Below the pieces are notes generated by a model. That model worked only from the letters and a program-made list of their open reading frames with translations. It did not search any database and was not told where the DNA came from. DNA of 61,068 nt from an uncultured Actinomycetes bacterium (GTDB lineage Bacteria > Actinomycetota > Acidimicrobiia > Acidimicrobiales > RAAP-2): NCBI GenBank assembly GCA_903871335.1, contig CAIQGE010000032.1:1-61068 (forward strand), written 5' to 3'. This document shows positions 15,613 through 25,935 of the stretch, in pieces. A program made the translations under genes and the position numbers. Numbering within the stretch: the stretch's first letter is position 1; the number at the start of each line of letters is the position of its first letter.

Positions 15613-16368
15613 TCAGCCCGCTTGGCGGCCGACCGCTTCGGCGGCGGCCGCCGCGGCGTTGGGGTCCCCGAGGTAGGTCCCCGAGAGAACCGACAGGTTG
15701 TCGTCGAGCGTGTACCTAAAGGGAATACCCGTCGGGATCTCCAGTTCGGTGATCTCATCCGGTGAGATGCCTTCGAGCATCATGCGCAGCGCTCGTAGCG
15801 AGTTGCCGTGCGCAACGACCAGCACCGCGCCGCCACGGCCAGCTTGGGTACGGAGATCCGGCGCCAGCACGTCGTGGAAATACGGAGTGGCGCGAGCAAC
15901 CACGTCCTTTAGACATTCGGTAGCCGGAATCTGTGCGGGTGCGAGGTCCCGGTAGCGAGGGTCGTGGTCGCTGCGGCGCGGGTCACCTTCGGGCATGGGC
16001 GGCGGCGGGACGTCGTAGCTGCGGCGCCACAACTTGAGTTGCTCCATCCCGAACTTCTCGGCTGTTTCCTTCTTGTCCTTGCCGGTGAGGTCGCCGTAGT
16101 GACGCTCGTTAAGACGCCAGTCCCGCGTGACGGGCAGCCACGAGCGACCCGCGGCGTACAGCGCGAGTTCCGCGGTGCGAATCGCGCGCGTGAGTAGAGA
16201 AGTGTGCAGCGATCGCAGGTCCAGGTCGTTCTCGGCGGCCAGTAATTCTCCCGCGGTGCGGGCTTCGTTCTCACCTTGGGCGACGAGATCGACGTCGTGC
16301 CAGCCAGTGAAGAGATTGAGTTCGTTCCACTGGGAACGACCGTGTCGGAGCAGGATCAAGTCAGCCAT
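15613..16368 (-). CDS. gpmA: 2,3-bisphosphoglycerate-dependent phosphoglycerate mutase
   Basis: This 251-residue glycolytic enzyme interconverts 3- and 2-phosphoglycerate. The phosphohistidine motif [10 protein letters not shown] (His9) begins the protein, followed by FTGWHDVDL, the [11 protein letters not shown] segment, [13 protein letters not shown] and the second catalytic His in [11 protein letters not shown], all as in the dPGM family. ATG 16368 gives the standard start; the longer frame adds 25 non-conserved residues. The C-terminus ends in an Ala-rich tail. It is transcribed toward glnK and divergently from the MMPL gene. Confidence 0.95.
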   Translation of the reverse strand: MADLILLRHGRSQWNELNLFTGWHDVDLVAQGENEARTAGELLAAENDLDLRSLHTSLLTRAIRTAELALYAAGRSWLPVTRDWRLNERHYGDLTGKDKKETAEKFGMEQLKLWRRSYDVPPPPMPEGDPRRSDHDPRYRDLAPAQIPATECLKDVVARATPYFHDVLAPDLRTQAGRGGAVLVVAHGNSLRALRMMLEGISPDEITELEIPTGIPFRYTLDDNLSVLSGTYLGDPNAAAAAAEAVGRQAG

Positions 16369-16472
16369 AGCCAAAGCGTAGTGAGCGGAATTGTTCGTCC
16401 GGGTTGAACTCGGGGGACCAAGGTCACCAGTACCATCCAGCACGTACAGAACCAGACGACGGGGACTTCGAC

Positions 16473-18527
16473 ATGAATGAGTGGGTACAACGCATCACGA
16501 GCCGGCGCGGGGCGTGGTTCACGGTGGTCTTTCTGGTTCTGGTGTTCGGTGGCCTCATTGGGGGACTCGGGGTCACGGCGTCCAATAGTTCGCCACTCGA
16601 AATTCCCTCCTCATCGGAGTCGGCTCAAGTCGCCAAACTGCAGGCGACCCTGCCGAGCGCGCGTGAGACCTCGGCGGTCGTGGTCTACAGCCGCAGTGAC
16701 GGTCCCCTGACCGCCGCTGACCACGCCGCCATCACCCAGCGCCAGTCCGCCCTGTCGCAACTGGACTACGGCGTACCGCACCAGGGACCACTACCCACGG
16801 CGACCTCGAACAACGTCGCCTACCTCGTTGTCCCTATTGCACACACACAAGACACCACGGTGATCACGGCCGACGTGAAAGAAATACGCCGCGTCGCGGC
16901 CAGTGACCTTCCCGCTGGTCTCACCGTGCAGGTCACGGGCGAAGCGGGATTCACCGCGGACCTCGCCAACGTCTTTAGCGGCGCGGACGTCAAACTCTTG
17001 CTCGCGACCGTGTTGGTGGTCGCCCTCCTCCTCGTGATCACCTACCGCAGTCCGTGGCTGTGGCTCGTGCCCCTGTTCGTGATCGGCATGGCCTCCCAGC
17101 TGGCCGCGGCTCTCGCCGGCGCGATCTTGCCGCATCTCGGTCTGACCTTCGACGCCGCGACCAGTGGCATCTTGTCGGTCCTCGTCTTTGGTGCGGGAAC
17201 GGACTATTCCTTCCTCCTGATATCGCGGTATCGAGACGAACTGCGGGTCCATGAGGATCGGCACGACGCCATGGCGGTGGCTCTGCGTGGTTCGGTGCCG
17301 GCCATTCTCGCGAGCGGCGGCACGGTGGTGCTCAGTTTGTTGACCCTGGTGTTCGCGCTGATTCCCTCGACGCGCTCGCTCGGCGTTGCGTGCGCGATTG
17401 GTGTCGCGGTCGCGGTCGTGGCGGCGCTCGGACTCCTACCCGCGGTCCTCGTGCTCTTCGGTCGCGGACTCTTTTGGCCGGTGCGACCGGTCGTCGGCTC
17501 GTCCTCGAAGCACGACGACGGTTACTTTGGCCGTTTGGGTCGTCTGGTGCGTCGTCGCGCCCTGATCGCCACCGTCCTCAGCGTGGTCGTTCTCGGGTTG
17601 CTCGCCAGCGGTGTGTTCGGCATTTCGTTGGGGCTAAGCCAATCGCAGTCATTCCGCACGCCTCCGGAGTCGGTGCTGGGCCAAGAGACCTTGGCGCGCG
17701 CCTTCCCGGCCGGCACGACGGCACCCGTGGCCGTGATTTCGAATACACCGCAGGCCTCGAGTGTTCTCGCTACGGCCCGCGGTGTGAGTGGCGTGTCCTC
17801 GGCGACGCTGGGTGAAACCAACGGCACGATTACCCAGATCAACGTGGTCTTGGCGGCCGCGCCCGATACCGCACCGGCGTATGACACCATCACGTCGCTG
17901 CGCGAAGCGGTGCACGCGGTTCCCGAGGCCCACGCGTTGGTGGGTGGCACGGTCGCTCAGGACCTCGATAGTCGCACCGCGTGGCACCACGACCGGAACT
18001 TGATCATTCCCCTGGTGCTCCTCGTAGTTTTCCTTGTTCTCTTGCTGGTGCTGCGCGCCCTGGTCGCACCGGTGCTCTTGCTGCTGACAGTGGTAGCGAG
18101 TTATTTCGCCGCGCTCGGGGCGAGCCAGTACTTGTTTCACTACGTCTACAAGTTCGCGGGAGTGGACGTCGGCGCGCCGCTCATTGCGTTCATTTTCTTG
18201 GCCGCCCTCGGATCGGATTACAACATCTTTTTGGTCACGCGCGTGATGGAAGAACGACGCCACGCCGATACCAAGACATCGATGGTGCACGCGCTGTCGG
18301 TGACCGGTGTCGTGATCACGTCGGCGGGTGTCCTACTCGCCGCGGTGTTTGCGGTTCTCGGGGTTCTGCCGCTCATCACCCTCACGCAAGTGGGCGTGAT
18401 CGTGGGACTCGGTGTCTTGCTCGACACGCTGCTCGTGCGCACCGTCCTCGTGCCGGCGTTGTGCTTCCTGACGAACGACACGTTCTGGTGGCCACGGCGC
18501 GTGCCGCAGATCGAGCTGCGGGGCTAG
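16473..18527 (+). CDS. MMPL-family (RND superfamily) transporter
   Basis: This 684-residue protein has twelve predicted membrane helices in two halves. Each half begins with one helix and an exported loop, followed by five helices. The second half's MMPL signature lies in [20 protein letters not shown], parallel to [19 protein letters not shown] in the first, including the membrane Asp-Tyr pair used for proton coupling. MMPL proteins in actinobacteria export lipids, antibiotics or metals. Nothing here identifies the substrate. ATG 16473 is preferred to the in-frame ATG at 16404 because the extra residues are polar and not conserved in type. It ends 4 bases before the stop of the next, convergent gene. 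Confidence 0.9.
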   Translation: MNEWVQRITSRRGAWFTVVFLVLVFGGLIGGLGVTASNSSPLEIPSSSESAQVAKLQATLPSARETSAVVVYSRSDGPLTAADHAAITQRQSALSQLDYGVPHQGPLPTATSNNVAYLVVPIAHTQDTTVITADVKEIRRVAASDLPAGLTVQVTGEAGFTADLANVFSGADVKLLLATVLVVALLLVITYRSPWLWLVPLFVIGMASQLAAALAGAILPHLGLTFDAATSGILSVLVFGAGTDYSFLLISRYRDELRVHEDRHDAMAVALRGSVPAILASGGTVVLSLLTLVFALIPSTRSLGVACAIGVAVAVVAALGLLPAVLVLFGRGLFWPVRPVVGSSSKHDDGYFGRLGRLVRRRALIATVLSVVVLGLLASGVFGISLGLSQSQSFRTPPESVLGQETLARAFPAGTTAPVAVISNTPQASSVLATARGVSGVSSATLGETNGTITQINVVLAAAPDTAPAYDTITSLREAVHAVPEAHALVGGTVAQDLDSRTAWHHDRNLIIPLVLLVVFLVLLLVLRALVAPVLLLLTVVASYFAALGASQYLFHYVYKFAGVDVGAPLIAFIFLAALGSDYNIFLVTRVMEERRHADTKTSMVHALSVTGVVITSAGVLLAAVFAVLGVLPLITLTQVGVIVGLGVLLDTLLVRTVLVPALCFLTNDTFWWPRRVPQIELRG

Positions 18528-18531
18528 AACT

Positions 18532-19023
18532 TCAGGCGATGGGAATGCCTTGCGGCGAAATCACCTTCTGAATCGCGGCGTACTGCGTCGGTAGCGACCA
18601 GTTGCCGAGGGTGTGACTGAGTCGCACGCCGTGAACGTGGACGGTCGCAGTCGGACAACCGCCCAACTGGAAGACCACCGTGGCGAGGGGGGCCACGTGT
18701 GGACCCGTCGAAAAGGACACGGTAAAGGGGAACATGACGTCGGCGGGGCAGATGGTCCCGACGGGATAGTTCGTCACCGGGAGTGCGTTGATGAGGGAAC
18801 GAGCGCGCGCTATCACGGTCGGATTCGTGATGGTCATGGTCCCCGTCGCCACGTGTCCGGGCAGGGGCATCGGATACTGCCACGTCAGTACCGTCGCGCC
18901 GGTCGGTACGGGTCCGGCCTTCGGCGAGGGTGACGTGGATGACTTCGTCACCACCACGAGGACGCTCGCACCCGCGAGGAGTGCGACAGCTATTCCGACG
19001 CCGATCCAACGACGAGTGTTCAC
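18532..19023 (-). CDS. Secreted or membrane-anchored hypothetical protein
   Basis: This 163-residue protein has an N-terminal signal-anchor (about 6-28, IGVGIAVALLAGASVLVVV), a short Ser/Pro linker and an exported domain of about 125 residues with two cysteines (in TICPAD and GGCPTA) that may form a disulfide. I do not recognise the family. GTG 19023 was chosen because AAGGGAG lies seven bases upstream on the minus strand; the longer frame adds 60 residues without protein character. It is convergent with the MMPL gene. Confidence 0.6.
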   Translation of the reverse strand: MNTRRWIGVGIAVALLAGASVLVVVTKSSTSPSPKAGPVPTGATVLTWQYPMPLPGHVATGTMTITNPTVIARARSLINALPVTNYPVGTICPADVMFPFTVSFSTGPHVAPLATVVFQLGGCPTATVHVHGVRLSHTLGNWSLPTQYAAIQKVISPQGIPIA

Positions 19024-19094
19024 GATGACTCCCTTGCCACCTATGTACTGTGCGGTGGGAAGGGAATCTTTCGCTTGAATAGTGACGACCGCAG

Positions 19095-19355
19095 CTAGCG
19101 GCCGGAATTCAGTCGTGGACGGATGGCGGCCAGGTAGTAGATCGCGACGCCGAGACCCACCGGACCCGCCAGTACGCACAGCACGACCAGCAAGATCAGC
19201 CAACTCGTCCGGTCCAGGCTGACCCCCGCGTAGTCACTCTCGGGGCGCTGAGCTACGTCCACGATCGCCCAGATTTCCAACGCCAGACCGGCGACGGCGA
19301 GGAGAAAGAAGAAGATCCCGATGACGATGAAGAGGGCGATGAGCGACGCGAGCAC
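19095..19355 (-). CDS. Small two-span membrane protein (DUF2516-like)
   Basis: This 86-residue protein has two membrane segments (about 3-33 and 50-76) with a short connecting loop AQRPESDYAGVSLDRTSW. The pattern of a first helix ending IWAIVDVAQRPESDY, then a helix and a basic AIRPRL tail, resembles small actinobacterial membrane proteins of the DUF2516 or PLDc_N kind. The assignment is by impression only. It lies between the secreted protein and the dnaK promoter region and is transcribed away from dnaK. Confidence 0.55.
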   Translation of the reverse strand: MLASLIALFIVIGIFFFLLAVAGLALEIWAIVDVAQRPESDYAGVSLDRTSWLILLVVLCVLAGPVGLGVAIYYLAAIRPRLNSGR

Positions 19356-19480
19356 GATCGTGAAGCTAGCCGGTGGGTCTGTTTCGGGACAGCTGGGTCG
19401 GTGAGCCCCAACCTAGATTGTCCGAAAAACCCTTGTTTGTCTGGCTATTTCTATAGTTGAGTTAAGAAGTTAGAAAAAAC

Positions 19481-19509
19481 TTGACAAGTCACCTATCAAC
19501 TTTGATATT
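19481..19509 (+). promoter_or_regulatory. dnaK promoter with overlapping palindrome
   Basis: TTGACA (19481-19486) and GATATT (19504-19509) are separated by 17 bases, a strong vegetative promoter. The -35 element is embedded in ACTTG-A-CAAGT (19479-19489), an 11-bp palindrome, and a TTGAGT half-site lies just upstream at 19457-19462. HspR of Streptomyces and mycobacteria binds HAIR elements (CTTGAGT-N7-ACTCAAG). No complete HAIR element was seen, but these half-sites could serve a diverged HspR. The surrounding 100 bases are distinctly AT-rich compared with the genes. Confidence 0.65.
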
Positions 19510-19574
19510 CTTGTTTCAGCAGATCCAGCGGGTCGGAAGGACCGAGCTCGGTGGAGACGAACAAGGAGTCACAT

Positions 19575-21398
19575 ATGGCTAAGGCAGTCGGAATCGACCT
19601 CGGAACCACCAACTCAGTGGTGAGCGTGTTGGAGGCGGGCGAGCCCGTCGTTATCCCCAATGCGGAGGGCGGGCGCACGACGCCGTCGGTCGTCGGATTT
19701 TCCAAGACCGGTGAGGTACTGGTCGGTGAAGTGGCCAAGCGTCAAGCGATCACGAACCCGGACCGCACCATTCGCTCAGTGAAGCGCCACATGGGTACCA
19801 ACTGGAACATCGACATTGACGGCACGAAGTACACGGCGCAGGAGATCTCCGCGCGCATTCTCCAGAAGTTGAAGCGTGACGCCGAGGCCTACTTGGGCGA
19901 CACCGTCACCCAAGCGGTCATTACGGTGCCGGCCTACTTCGACGACGCGCAGCGCACCGCGACCAAGGAAGCCGGCCAGATTGCCGGACTCGAAGTTCTC
20001 CGCATCGTGAACGAGCCGACGGCCGCCGCCCTCGCCTACGGACTCGACAAGGGTTCCGCCGAGCAGACGGTGCTCGTCTTCGACCTCGGTGGTGGCACCT
20101 TTGACGTCTCGGTGCTCGAGATCGCTGACGGCGTCTTCGAAGTGAAGTCGACCGCCGGAGACACGCACCTCGGTGGTGACGACTGGGACGACGCCGTCAT
20201 GAACTGGCTGGTCAAGACCTTCAAGGACACTGAGGGTGTCGACCTGTCGCAGGACAAGATGGCCGTCCAGCGCCTGAAGGAAGCCGCCGAAAAGGCCAAG
20301 ATCGAGCTGTCTTCCGTCCAGGAAACCACGGTCAACTTGCCCTTCATTACCGCGACGGCCGACGGCCCGAAGCACCTCGACCTCAAGCTCACGCGCGCCA
20401 AATTCAACGAATTGACCGCGGACTTGGTCGAGCGTTGCAAGAAGCCCTTCGACCAGGCGATCAAGGACGCGGGCATGACCCTGGACAAGATTGACCACGT
20501 CATCTTGGTGGGTGGCTCCACTCGTATCCCGGCCGTGCAGGAATTGGTCCAGCGCGTCACCGGTAAGGAGCCCAACAAGGGTGTGAACCCGGACGAAGTC
20601 GTGGCCGTGGGTGCCGCGGTGCAGGCCGGTGTGTTGAAGGGTGAGGTCAAGGACATCCTTCTGCTCGACGTGACCCCGTTGTCGCTCGGTATCGAGACCA
20701 AGGGTGGCGTCATGACCAAGCTCATCGAGCGCAACACGACCATTCCGACGAAGAAGAGCCAGATCTTTACGACGGCGGACGACAACCAGCCGTCGGTAGA
20801 GGTGCACGTCCTCCAGGGCGAGCGCGAGATGGCGTCGTACAACAAGACCCTCGGCAAGTTCCAGCTGGTGGGTATCCCGCCCGCGCCGCGTGGTGTGCCG
20901 CAGATCGAAGTCGCCTTCGACATCGACGCCAACGGCATCGTCCACGTGTCCGCCAAGGACATCGCGACGGGTACTACGCAGTCAATGACGATCACCGGTG
21001 GCTCCTCGTTGTCCAAGGACGAGATTGACCGCATGGTGCGCGACGCGGAGTCGCACGCCGAGGACGACCGTCAGCGTCGCGAGGAAGCCGAAGTGCGTAA
21101 CAACGCCGACGGTCTCGTCTACTCGACCGAGAAGTTGCTGAAGGATCAGGCCGAGGCGTTCCAGGGCACCGAGAAAGAGGACGTCGAAGCTGCGCTCGCC
21201 TCGCTCAAGACGACGCTCGAAGGTACGGACCTGGAGCCGATCAAGGACGCCACCGAGAAGTTGCTGACCGTAAGCCAGAGCTTCTCCCAGCGCCTCTACG
21301 AGCAGGCGGCCGCGCAGAACGCGTCGGCCCCGGCCGGTGACGCGGGTGCGACCAACGACGACGACATTGTTGACGCCGAGATTGTGGACGAGCAGTGA
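19575..21398 (+). CDS. dnaK: Hsp70 chaperone DnaK
   Basis: This 607-residue chaperone binds exposed hydrophobic peptides in an ATP-driven cycle with DnaJ and GrpE. The ATPase domain shows [11 protein letters not shown], the [11 protein letters not shown] phosphate loop and [10 protein letters not shown]. The interdomain linker region [14 protein letters not shown] and the substrate-binding domain follow, and the acidic tail ends [13 protein letters not shown], close to the usual DnaK terminus. ATG 19575 has AAGGAG eight bases upstream; the in-frame ATG at 19551 is unlikely. It is the first gene of dnaK-grpE-dnaJ-hspR-clpB. Confidence 0.98.
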   Translation: MAKAVGIDLGTTNSVVSVLEAGEPVVIPNAEGGRTTPSVVGFSKTGEVLVGEVAKRQAITNPDRTIRSVKRHMGTNWNIDIDGTKYTAQEISARILQKLKRDAEAYLGDTVTQAVITVPAYFDDAQRTATKEAGQIAGLEVLRIVNEPTAAALAYGLDKGSAEQTVLVFDLGGGTFDVSVLEIADGVFEVKSTAGDTHLGGDDWDDAVMNWLVKTFKDTEGVDLSQDKMAVQRLKEAAEKAKIELSSVQETTVNLPFITATADGPKHLDLKLTRAKFNELTADLVERCKKPFDQAIKDAGMTLDKIDHVILVGGSTRIPAVQELVQRVTGKEPNKGVNPDEVVAVGAAVQAGVLKGEVKDILLLDVTPLSLGIETKGGVMTKLIERNTTIPTKKSQIFTTADDNQPSVEVHVLQGEREMASYNKTLGKFQLVGIPPAPRGVPQIEVAFDIDANGIVHVSAKDIATGTTQSMTITGGSSLSKDEIDRMVRDAESHAEDDRQRREEAEVRNNADGLVYSTEKLLKDQAEAFQGTEKEDVEAALASLKTTLEGTDLEPIKDATEKLLTVSQSFSQRLYEQAAAQNASAPAGDAGATNDDDIVDAEIVDEQ

Positions 21399-21922
21399 GC
21401 GACGAGTTCTCCCCCGAACTGCCCGAGGAGCCCGGCGAGTCCGAGGTTGTCCTCGAGGCGGAGGAAGTTCTCCTGAGCGAGGCCGAACGTCAGCGCGACG
21501 AGTACCTCGACGCGCTGCAACGGCTGCAGGCGGACTTTGAGAATTACCGCAAGCGCGTGGCGCGCACGGCCGAGGAAACCGCCGGCCGTGCCGCCGCGGA
21601 CGTCATCAGCAAGTTGCTCCCCGTCATCGACGCTCTCGATCTGGCGCAGGCGCACTTTGGTGCTGCGGCGACCGAGGAGTTGGAGAGTCTCGAGGCGAAG
21701 GCGTTGGTGCAGGCGCGCAGCTTGCTCATCGACACTTTGGCCAAAGAGGGTCTCGTGCGCGTGGACCGCGCGGGGGATGTCTTTGACCCCCAGGTGCACG
21801 ACGCCGTCGCGCACGTCGAAGGGGACAGCGACGGACTGCAGATCGTGGACGATGTTCTGCGGGCCGGGTATCTCTGGAAGGGCGCCGTGTTGCGTCCCGC
21901 CATGGTGAGAGTGAAGGGGTAA
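21395..21922 (+). CDS. grpE: Nucleotide exchange factor GrpE
   Basis: This 175-residue protein releases ADP from DnaK. It has an acidic disordered N-terminus (to about residue 30), a long coiled coil ([24 protein letters not shown]) and the C-terminal beta-wing with [19 protein letters not shown] and [16 protein letters not shown], which are family-typical. The GTG start overlaps the dnaK stop as GTGA, so translation is probably coupled. Confidence 0.95.
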   Translation: MSDEFSPELPEEPGESEVVLEAEEVLLSEAERQRDEYLDALQRLQADFENYRKRVARTAEETAGRAAADVISKLLPVIDALDLAQAHFGAAATEELESLEAKALVQARSLLIDTLAKEGLVRVDRAGDVFDPQVHDAVAHVEGDSDGLQIVDDVLRAGYLWKGAVLRPAMVRVKG

Positions 21923-23008
21923 ATGGCCGAGCGCGAGTGGTTCGATAAGGACTACTACAAGGTTCTGGGTGTCTCCGCCACTGCGACGGAGAAGGAGATC
22001 ACGCGCGCCTACCGCAAGTTGGCGAAGGAGCATCACCCCGACACCAACCCCGGGTCCGAAGAACGCTTCAAGGAGATCACCGCGGCCAATGACGTCCTCG
22101 GTGATCCCGCCAAGCGCAAGGAGTACGACGAGGTTCGCCGGCTCGGTCCGGCGGCGTCGGGCTTTGGGTTTAATGGTGGCGGAGCTCCCGGCGGCACGAC
22201 ATTTCGCACCGAGGGTTTTGGTGACTTCGGTGACCTCTTGGGTGGGTTGTTCGGTGGACGTCGTCAGCGCGCGCAGCGCGGTAACGACATTGAAACCGCG
22301 CTCAACTTGAACTTCACGGACGCCGTCGCCGGTGTCACGGCCGCGGTCTCGATCCCGACCGATGATCCGTGTCGCACCTGCGGTGGCAGTGGTGCGGCCC
22401 CCGGGGCGGGCTTTGCGACCTGCGAGAGATGCCAGGGTCGCGGAGTCCTCAATGACGACCAGGGCCCCTTCTCACTCTCGAGTGTCTGTCCCAATTGTCA
22501 GGGACGAGGGGGCAAGGTCGTCACGCCGTGCGGTGACTGTCACGGCACCGGTCGCGCGCTCTCGAGTCGCAAGGTCAATGTGCGCATTCCCGCGGGTGTC
22601 GAGGACGGACAACGTATCCGTCTAAAGGGCAAGGGAGCGCCGGGCCAGAACGGCGGACCCGCCGGTGACCTCTTCGTCGATATTCGGGTCGCGCCCCTCG
22701 CCAACTTCGGCCGGCGCGGACGTCACGTGACGACCACCGTGTCGATCTCGGTGGTCCACGCCATGCTCGGCACGAACGTCGACGTCCCCACGCTCGGTGA
22801 TCCGGTGACGCTCAAGATTCCCGCCGGGACGCAGCCGGGAACCACCATGCGCGTGCGCGGCCGTGGCGTGCCGGCCTCGGGCAAGCACGCCGAGGGCGAC
22901 CTGCTCGTCACGGTGAACGTGACCGTGCCCAAGAAATTGAACAAGGAACAAAAGGCGGCGACCGAGAAATTGGCCGCGGCCCTGCACGAGGATGTAAGTG
23001 GTGAGTAA
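21923..23008 (+). CDS. dnaJ: Co-chaperone DnaJ (type I)
   Basis: This 361-residue protein delivers substrates to DnaK and triggers ATP hydrolysis. The J domain (about 9-75) has the HPD motif in EHHPDTNPG. A Gly/Phe-rich linker (GFGFNGGGAPGG) follows, then the zinc-binding domain with four CxxCxGxG-like repeats (CRTCGGSG, CERCQGRG, CPNCQGRG, CGDCHGTG) and the two C-terminal substrate-binding beta domains. It is a complete type I protein. Its ATG directly follows the grpE TAA. Confidence 0.97.
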   Translation: MAEREWFDKDYYKVLGVSATATEKEITRAYRKLAKEHHPDTNPGSEERFKEITAANDVLGDPAKRKEYDEVRRLGPAASGFGFNGGGAPGGTTFRTEGFGDFGDLLGGLFGGRRQRAQRGNDIETALNLNFTDAVAGVTAAVSIPTDDPCRTCGGSGAAPGAGFATCERCQGRGVLNDDQGPFSLSSVCPNCQGRGGKVVTPCGDCHGTGRALSSRKVNVRIPAGVEDGQRIRLKGKGAPGQNGGPAGDLFVDIRVAPLANFGRRGRHVTTTVSISVVHAMLGTNVDVPTLGDPVTLKIPAGTQPGTTMRVRGRGVPASGKHAEGDLLVTVNVTVPKKLNKEQKAATEKLAAALHEDVSGE

Positions 23009-23393
23009 TCAGCCGGACATTCGGGCGGTCTACGTCATCTCGGTGGCCGCGCAATTGGCGGGCGTGCACCCGCAGACCTTGCGTAATTACGAACGCACGG
23101 GACTACTGGATCCCTCGCGCACGAGCGGCGGGTCGCGTCGGTTCTCCGAGGCGGACCTCGCGCGACTGCGGCGGATTCAGGAACTAACCAACGAGGGCGT
23201 GAACTTAGAGGGCGTCAAGCGCATCTTGGCCCTCGAGGCGCGCCTCGAAGCCGCTGAGCGCAAGCTCGCCGAGGTCGGCGGTGAGATTCGTCAACACGTC
23301 GAGGCGACGCATCGTCAGTACCGCCGTGATCTCGTGCCGGTGAAGAACACCGTCGCCATCTTCGTCGACGCACAGCGTCGATCAACGAGGTAA
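22998..23393 (+). CDS. hspR: Heat-shock repressor HspR, MerR family
   Basis: This 131-residue MerR-type protein represses the dnaK operon and clpB, with DnaK as co-repressor in studied actinobacteria. The N-terminal winged helix (about 12-80) contains YVISVAAQLAGVHPQTLRNY and RTSGGSRRFSEADLARLRRI, closely matching HspR. A coiled-coil segment (ALEARLEAAERKLAEV) follows for dimerisation. The GTG at 22998 (or 23001) overlaps the end of dnaJ. clpB follows after 21 bases, so autoregulation of the whole cluster is expected. Confidence 0.95.
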   Translation: MVSNQPDIRAVYVISVAAQLAGVHPQTLRNYERTGLLDPSRTSGGSRRFSEADLARLRRIQELTNEGVNLEGVKRILALEARLEAAERKLAEVGGEIRQHVEATHRQYRRDLVPVKNTVAIFVDAQRRSTR

Positions 23394-23414
23394 CACCACA
23401 AGGAGGTTGTCATC

Positions 23415-25904
23415 ATGGCCCTCGATCCGCAACGTTGGACCGTCAAGACCCGCGAGGCCTTTCAGGCCGCGACCAGTCAAGCCACGGCCGCGGGAAATCC
23501 GTACGTCACGCCCGAGCACTTGCTGCTCGCGCTTCTCAATCAGGCCGACGGCGTCGCACGACCGCTGCTGTCGGCCGCCGGTCTCGATCCCATTGCCATC
23601 GCCGCGAACCTGAATGAATCGGTCGCGAACCAACCCCGCTCGGTGGGGGGAAGTCAGCCGGGACTCTCGCGCGAGGCACGCGAAGGGCTCGAAGCGGCCG
23701 ACGCTCTGCGGAGTGATCTCGGCGATGAGTATCTCTCGGCCGATCACGTGATTGTGGCCTGGGCCGAGCTTCTCGGGACCACGCGCGAGGCCTTGCTGGG
23801 GGCACTTCGCTCCATTCGTGGGTCGGCGCGGATCACGTCGGAAAATCCCGAGGAGACGTTTCAGTCCCTCGAGAAATACGGTCGTGATCTCACGGTGCTC
23901 GCCCGCATGGGGAAACTCGACCCGGTCATTGGCCGTGACGAGGAGATCCGTCGCGTCATCCAAGTTCTGGCTCGACGAACGAAGAACAACCCCGTTCTCA
24001 TTGGAGAGCCGGGCGTTGGTAAGACCGCGATCGTTGAGGGTCTGGCGTTGCGCATCGTCGAAGGCGACGTGCCGGAGTCACTGCGCGACCGACGACTCAT
24101 CGCGCTCGATCTCGGCTCCATGGTGGCCGGAGCTAAGTACCGCGGCGAGTTCGAAGAGCGACTCAAGGCGGTCCTCAAGGAAATTCAGGACGCTAATGGT
24201 GAGGTGATCACCTTCATTGACGAACTGCACACCATCGTGGGCGCCGGCGCGGCCGAGGGAGCCATGGATGCGGGCAACATGATCAAGCCCTTGCTCGCTC
24301 GCGGCGAGTTGCGGCTTATTGGCGCAACGACGCTCGATGAGTATCGCCAGTACATCGAAAAGGACGCCGCCCTCGAACGTCGTTTCCAGCAAGTCTTCGT
24401 GGGCGAGCCCTCGGTGGAAGACACCGTGGCGATCCTGCGCGGTTTGAAGGAGCGTTACGAGGTGCACCACGGCGTGCGCATCCAGGACTCCGCGCTCGTG
24501 GCGGCGGCCACGTTGTCGCACCGGTACGTCCCGAATCGCTTCCTTCCCGACAAGGCCATTGACCTCATTGACGAGGCGGCTTCGCGATTGCGCATCGAAA
24601 TCGACTCGGTGCCGACCGAACTCGACGTTGTGCTGCGTCGCATTCGGCAGTTGGAAATTGAGCACCTAGCCCTCGAGCGCGAAACGGACGAGGCGAGCGT
24701 GGAGCGTCTCGCGAAACTCGACGAGGAACTCGCCGAGCAACGTGAGACCTCCGACGCCCTCGCCGCTCGTTGGCAGAGCGAGAAGCAAGTCATTGACCGA
24801 ATTCGCGCGGCCAAACAGAGCTTTGAGGACAAGAAGGCCGAGGCCGAGCGTCTCGAGCGTGACGGCGATCTCGCCGGGGCCTCCGCTATTCGTTACGGCG
24901 TGCTGCCGAGCATCGAAGGTGACGTTCTCACCGCGACCAACGAACTGGCAACCTTGCAGTCCCACGGTGCGTTCCTCAAAGAGGAGGTCGACGCCGAGGA
25001 CATTGCCGACATCGTCAGTCGTTGGACCGGCGTGCCGGTGAGCAAGATGCTCGAGGGGGAAGTTGACAAGTTGGTGCGGATGGAGGAATTACTCCACTCG
25101 CGCGTCGTTGGTCAGGATGAGGCCGTGGTGGCTGTGGCGAACGCGGTGCGCCGCTCGCGCGCCGGACTCTCGGATCCGCAACGCCCCATTGGGTCCTTCT
25201 TGTTCTTGGGCCCCACGGGTGTTGGTAAGACGGAACTAGCCCGGGCGCTGGCGGAGTTCCTCTTCGACGACGATCGCGCGATGGTGCGACTCGACATGAG
25301 CGAGTACATGGAGAAGTTCGCCGTGAGCCGTCTCATTGGGGCACCCCCGGGATACGTGGGCTACGAAGAGGGTGGACAGCTCACCGAAGCCATCCGACGT
25401 CGTCCCTACGCCGTGGTGCTATTGGACGAGATCGAAAAGGCTCACCCCGACGTCTACAACCTGCTCCTCCAGGTACTCGACGACGGGCGGTTGACCGATG
25501 GTCAGGGCCGTACGGTTGATTTCACCAACGTGGTGTTCATCATGACGAGCAATCTGGCGGGCGATCCGCTCGATTTCTTCCGACCCGAGTTCATCAATCG
25601 TGTCGATGACATCATTCGCTTCCGGCCACTCGAGGAGAAGGATCTCGAGATCATCGTCGGCATCCAATTGGGTCGACTGCGCCGTCGTTTGGCGGAACGG
25701 CGCATGGTGCTGCACGTGACCGAGAGTGCGTCGAAGTTCCTCGCGCACGAGGGATTCGAGCCCGCCTACGGCGCCCGACCCCTCAAGCGCGTGATTCAAC
25801 GACGGCTCGAGGACCCCATTGCACTCGCGGTGCTGCAGGGTCGTTACCGCGACGGTGACACGATCACCGTTGACATCACCAACGGGGAGCTAGTCCTTCG
25901 TTAG
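23415..25904 (+). CDS. clpB: Disaggregase ClpB
   Basis: This 829-residue AAA+ chaperone threads aggregated proteins through a hexameric pore together with DnaK. It has the Clp N-domain (1-150), NBD1 with Walker A GEPGVGKT (about 197), the coiled-coil middle domain (about 400-520, with [19 protein letters not shown]) and NBD2 with GPTGVGKT (about 598) and pore loop [13 protein letters not shown]. The middle domain identifies ClpB against ClpA/ClpC. In NBD2 the segment between MTSNLAG and FRPEFINR is about ten residues shorter than in the mycobacterial protein as I recall it, explaining part of the slightly low total length. AAGGAGG precedes the ATG. Confidence 0.96.
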   Translation: MALDPQRWTVKTREAFQAATSQATAAGNPYVTPEHLLLALLNQADGVARPLLSAAGLDPIAIAANLNESVANQPRSVGGSQPGLSREAREGLEAADALRSDLGDEYLSADHVIVAWAELLGTTREALLGALRSIRGSARITSENPEETFQSLEKYGRDLTVLARMGKLDPVIGRDEEIRRVIQVLARRTKNNPVLIGEPGVGKTAIVEGLALRIVEGDVPESLRDRRLIALDLGSMVAGAKYRGEFEERLKAVLKEIQDANGEVITFIDELHTIVGAGAAEGAMDAGNMIKPLLARGELRLIGATTLDEYRQYIEKDAALERRFQQVFVGEPSVEDTVAILRGLKERYEVHHGVRIQDSALVAAATLSHRYVPNRFLPDKAIDLIDEAASRLRIEIDSVPTELDVVLRRIRQLEIEHLALERETDEASVERLAKLDEELAEQRETSDALAARWQSEKQVIDRIRAAKQSFEDKKAEAERLERDGDLAGASAIRYGVLPSIEGDVLTATNELATLQSHGAFLKEEVDAEDIADIVSRWTGVPVSKMLEGEVDKLVRMEELLHSRVVGQDEAVVAVANAVRRSRAGLSDPQRPIGSFLFLGPTGVGKTELARALAEFLFDDDRAMVRLDMSEYMEKFAVSRLIGAPPGYVGYEEGGQLTEAIRRRPYAVVLLDEIEKAHPDVYNLLLQVLDDGRLTDGQGRTVDFTNVVFIMTSNLAGDPLDFFRPEFINRVDDIIRFRPLEEKDLEIIVGIQLGRLRRRLAERRMVLHVTESASKFLAHEGFEPAYGARPLKRVIQRRLEDPIALAVLQGRYRDGDTITVDITNGELVLR

Positions 25905-25935
25905 TTCATTGTGGAGCATCAACCGTGCTTGTTGT

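Noticed and set aside
19776-20945. A 389-codon minus-strand frame opposite dnaK
   Set aside because: dnaK is unambiguous. Long antisense frames opposite dnaK are a well-known artefact of high-GC coding sequence.
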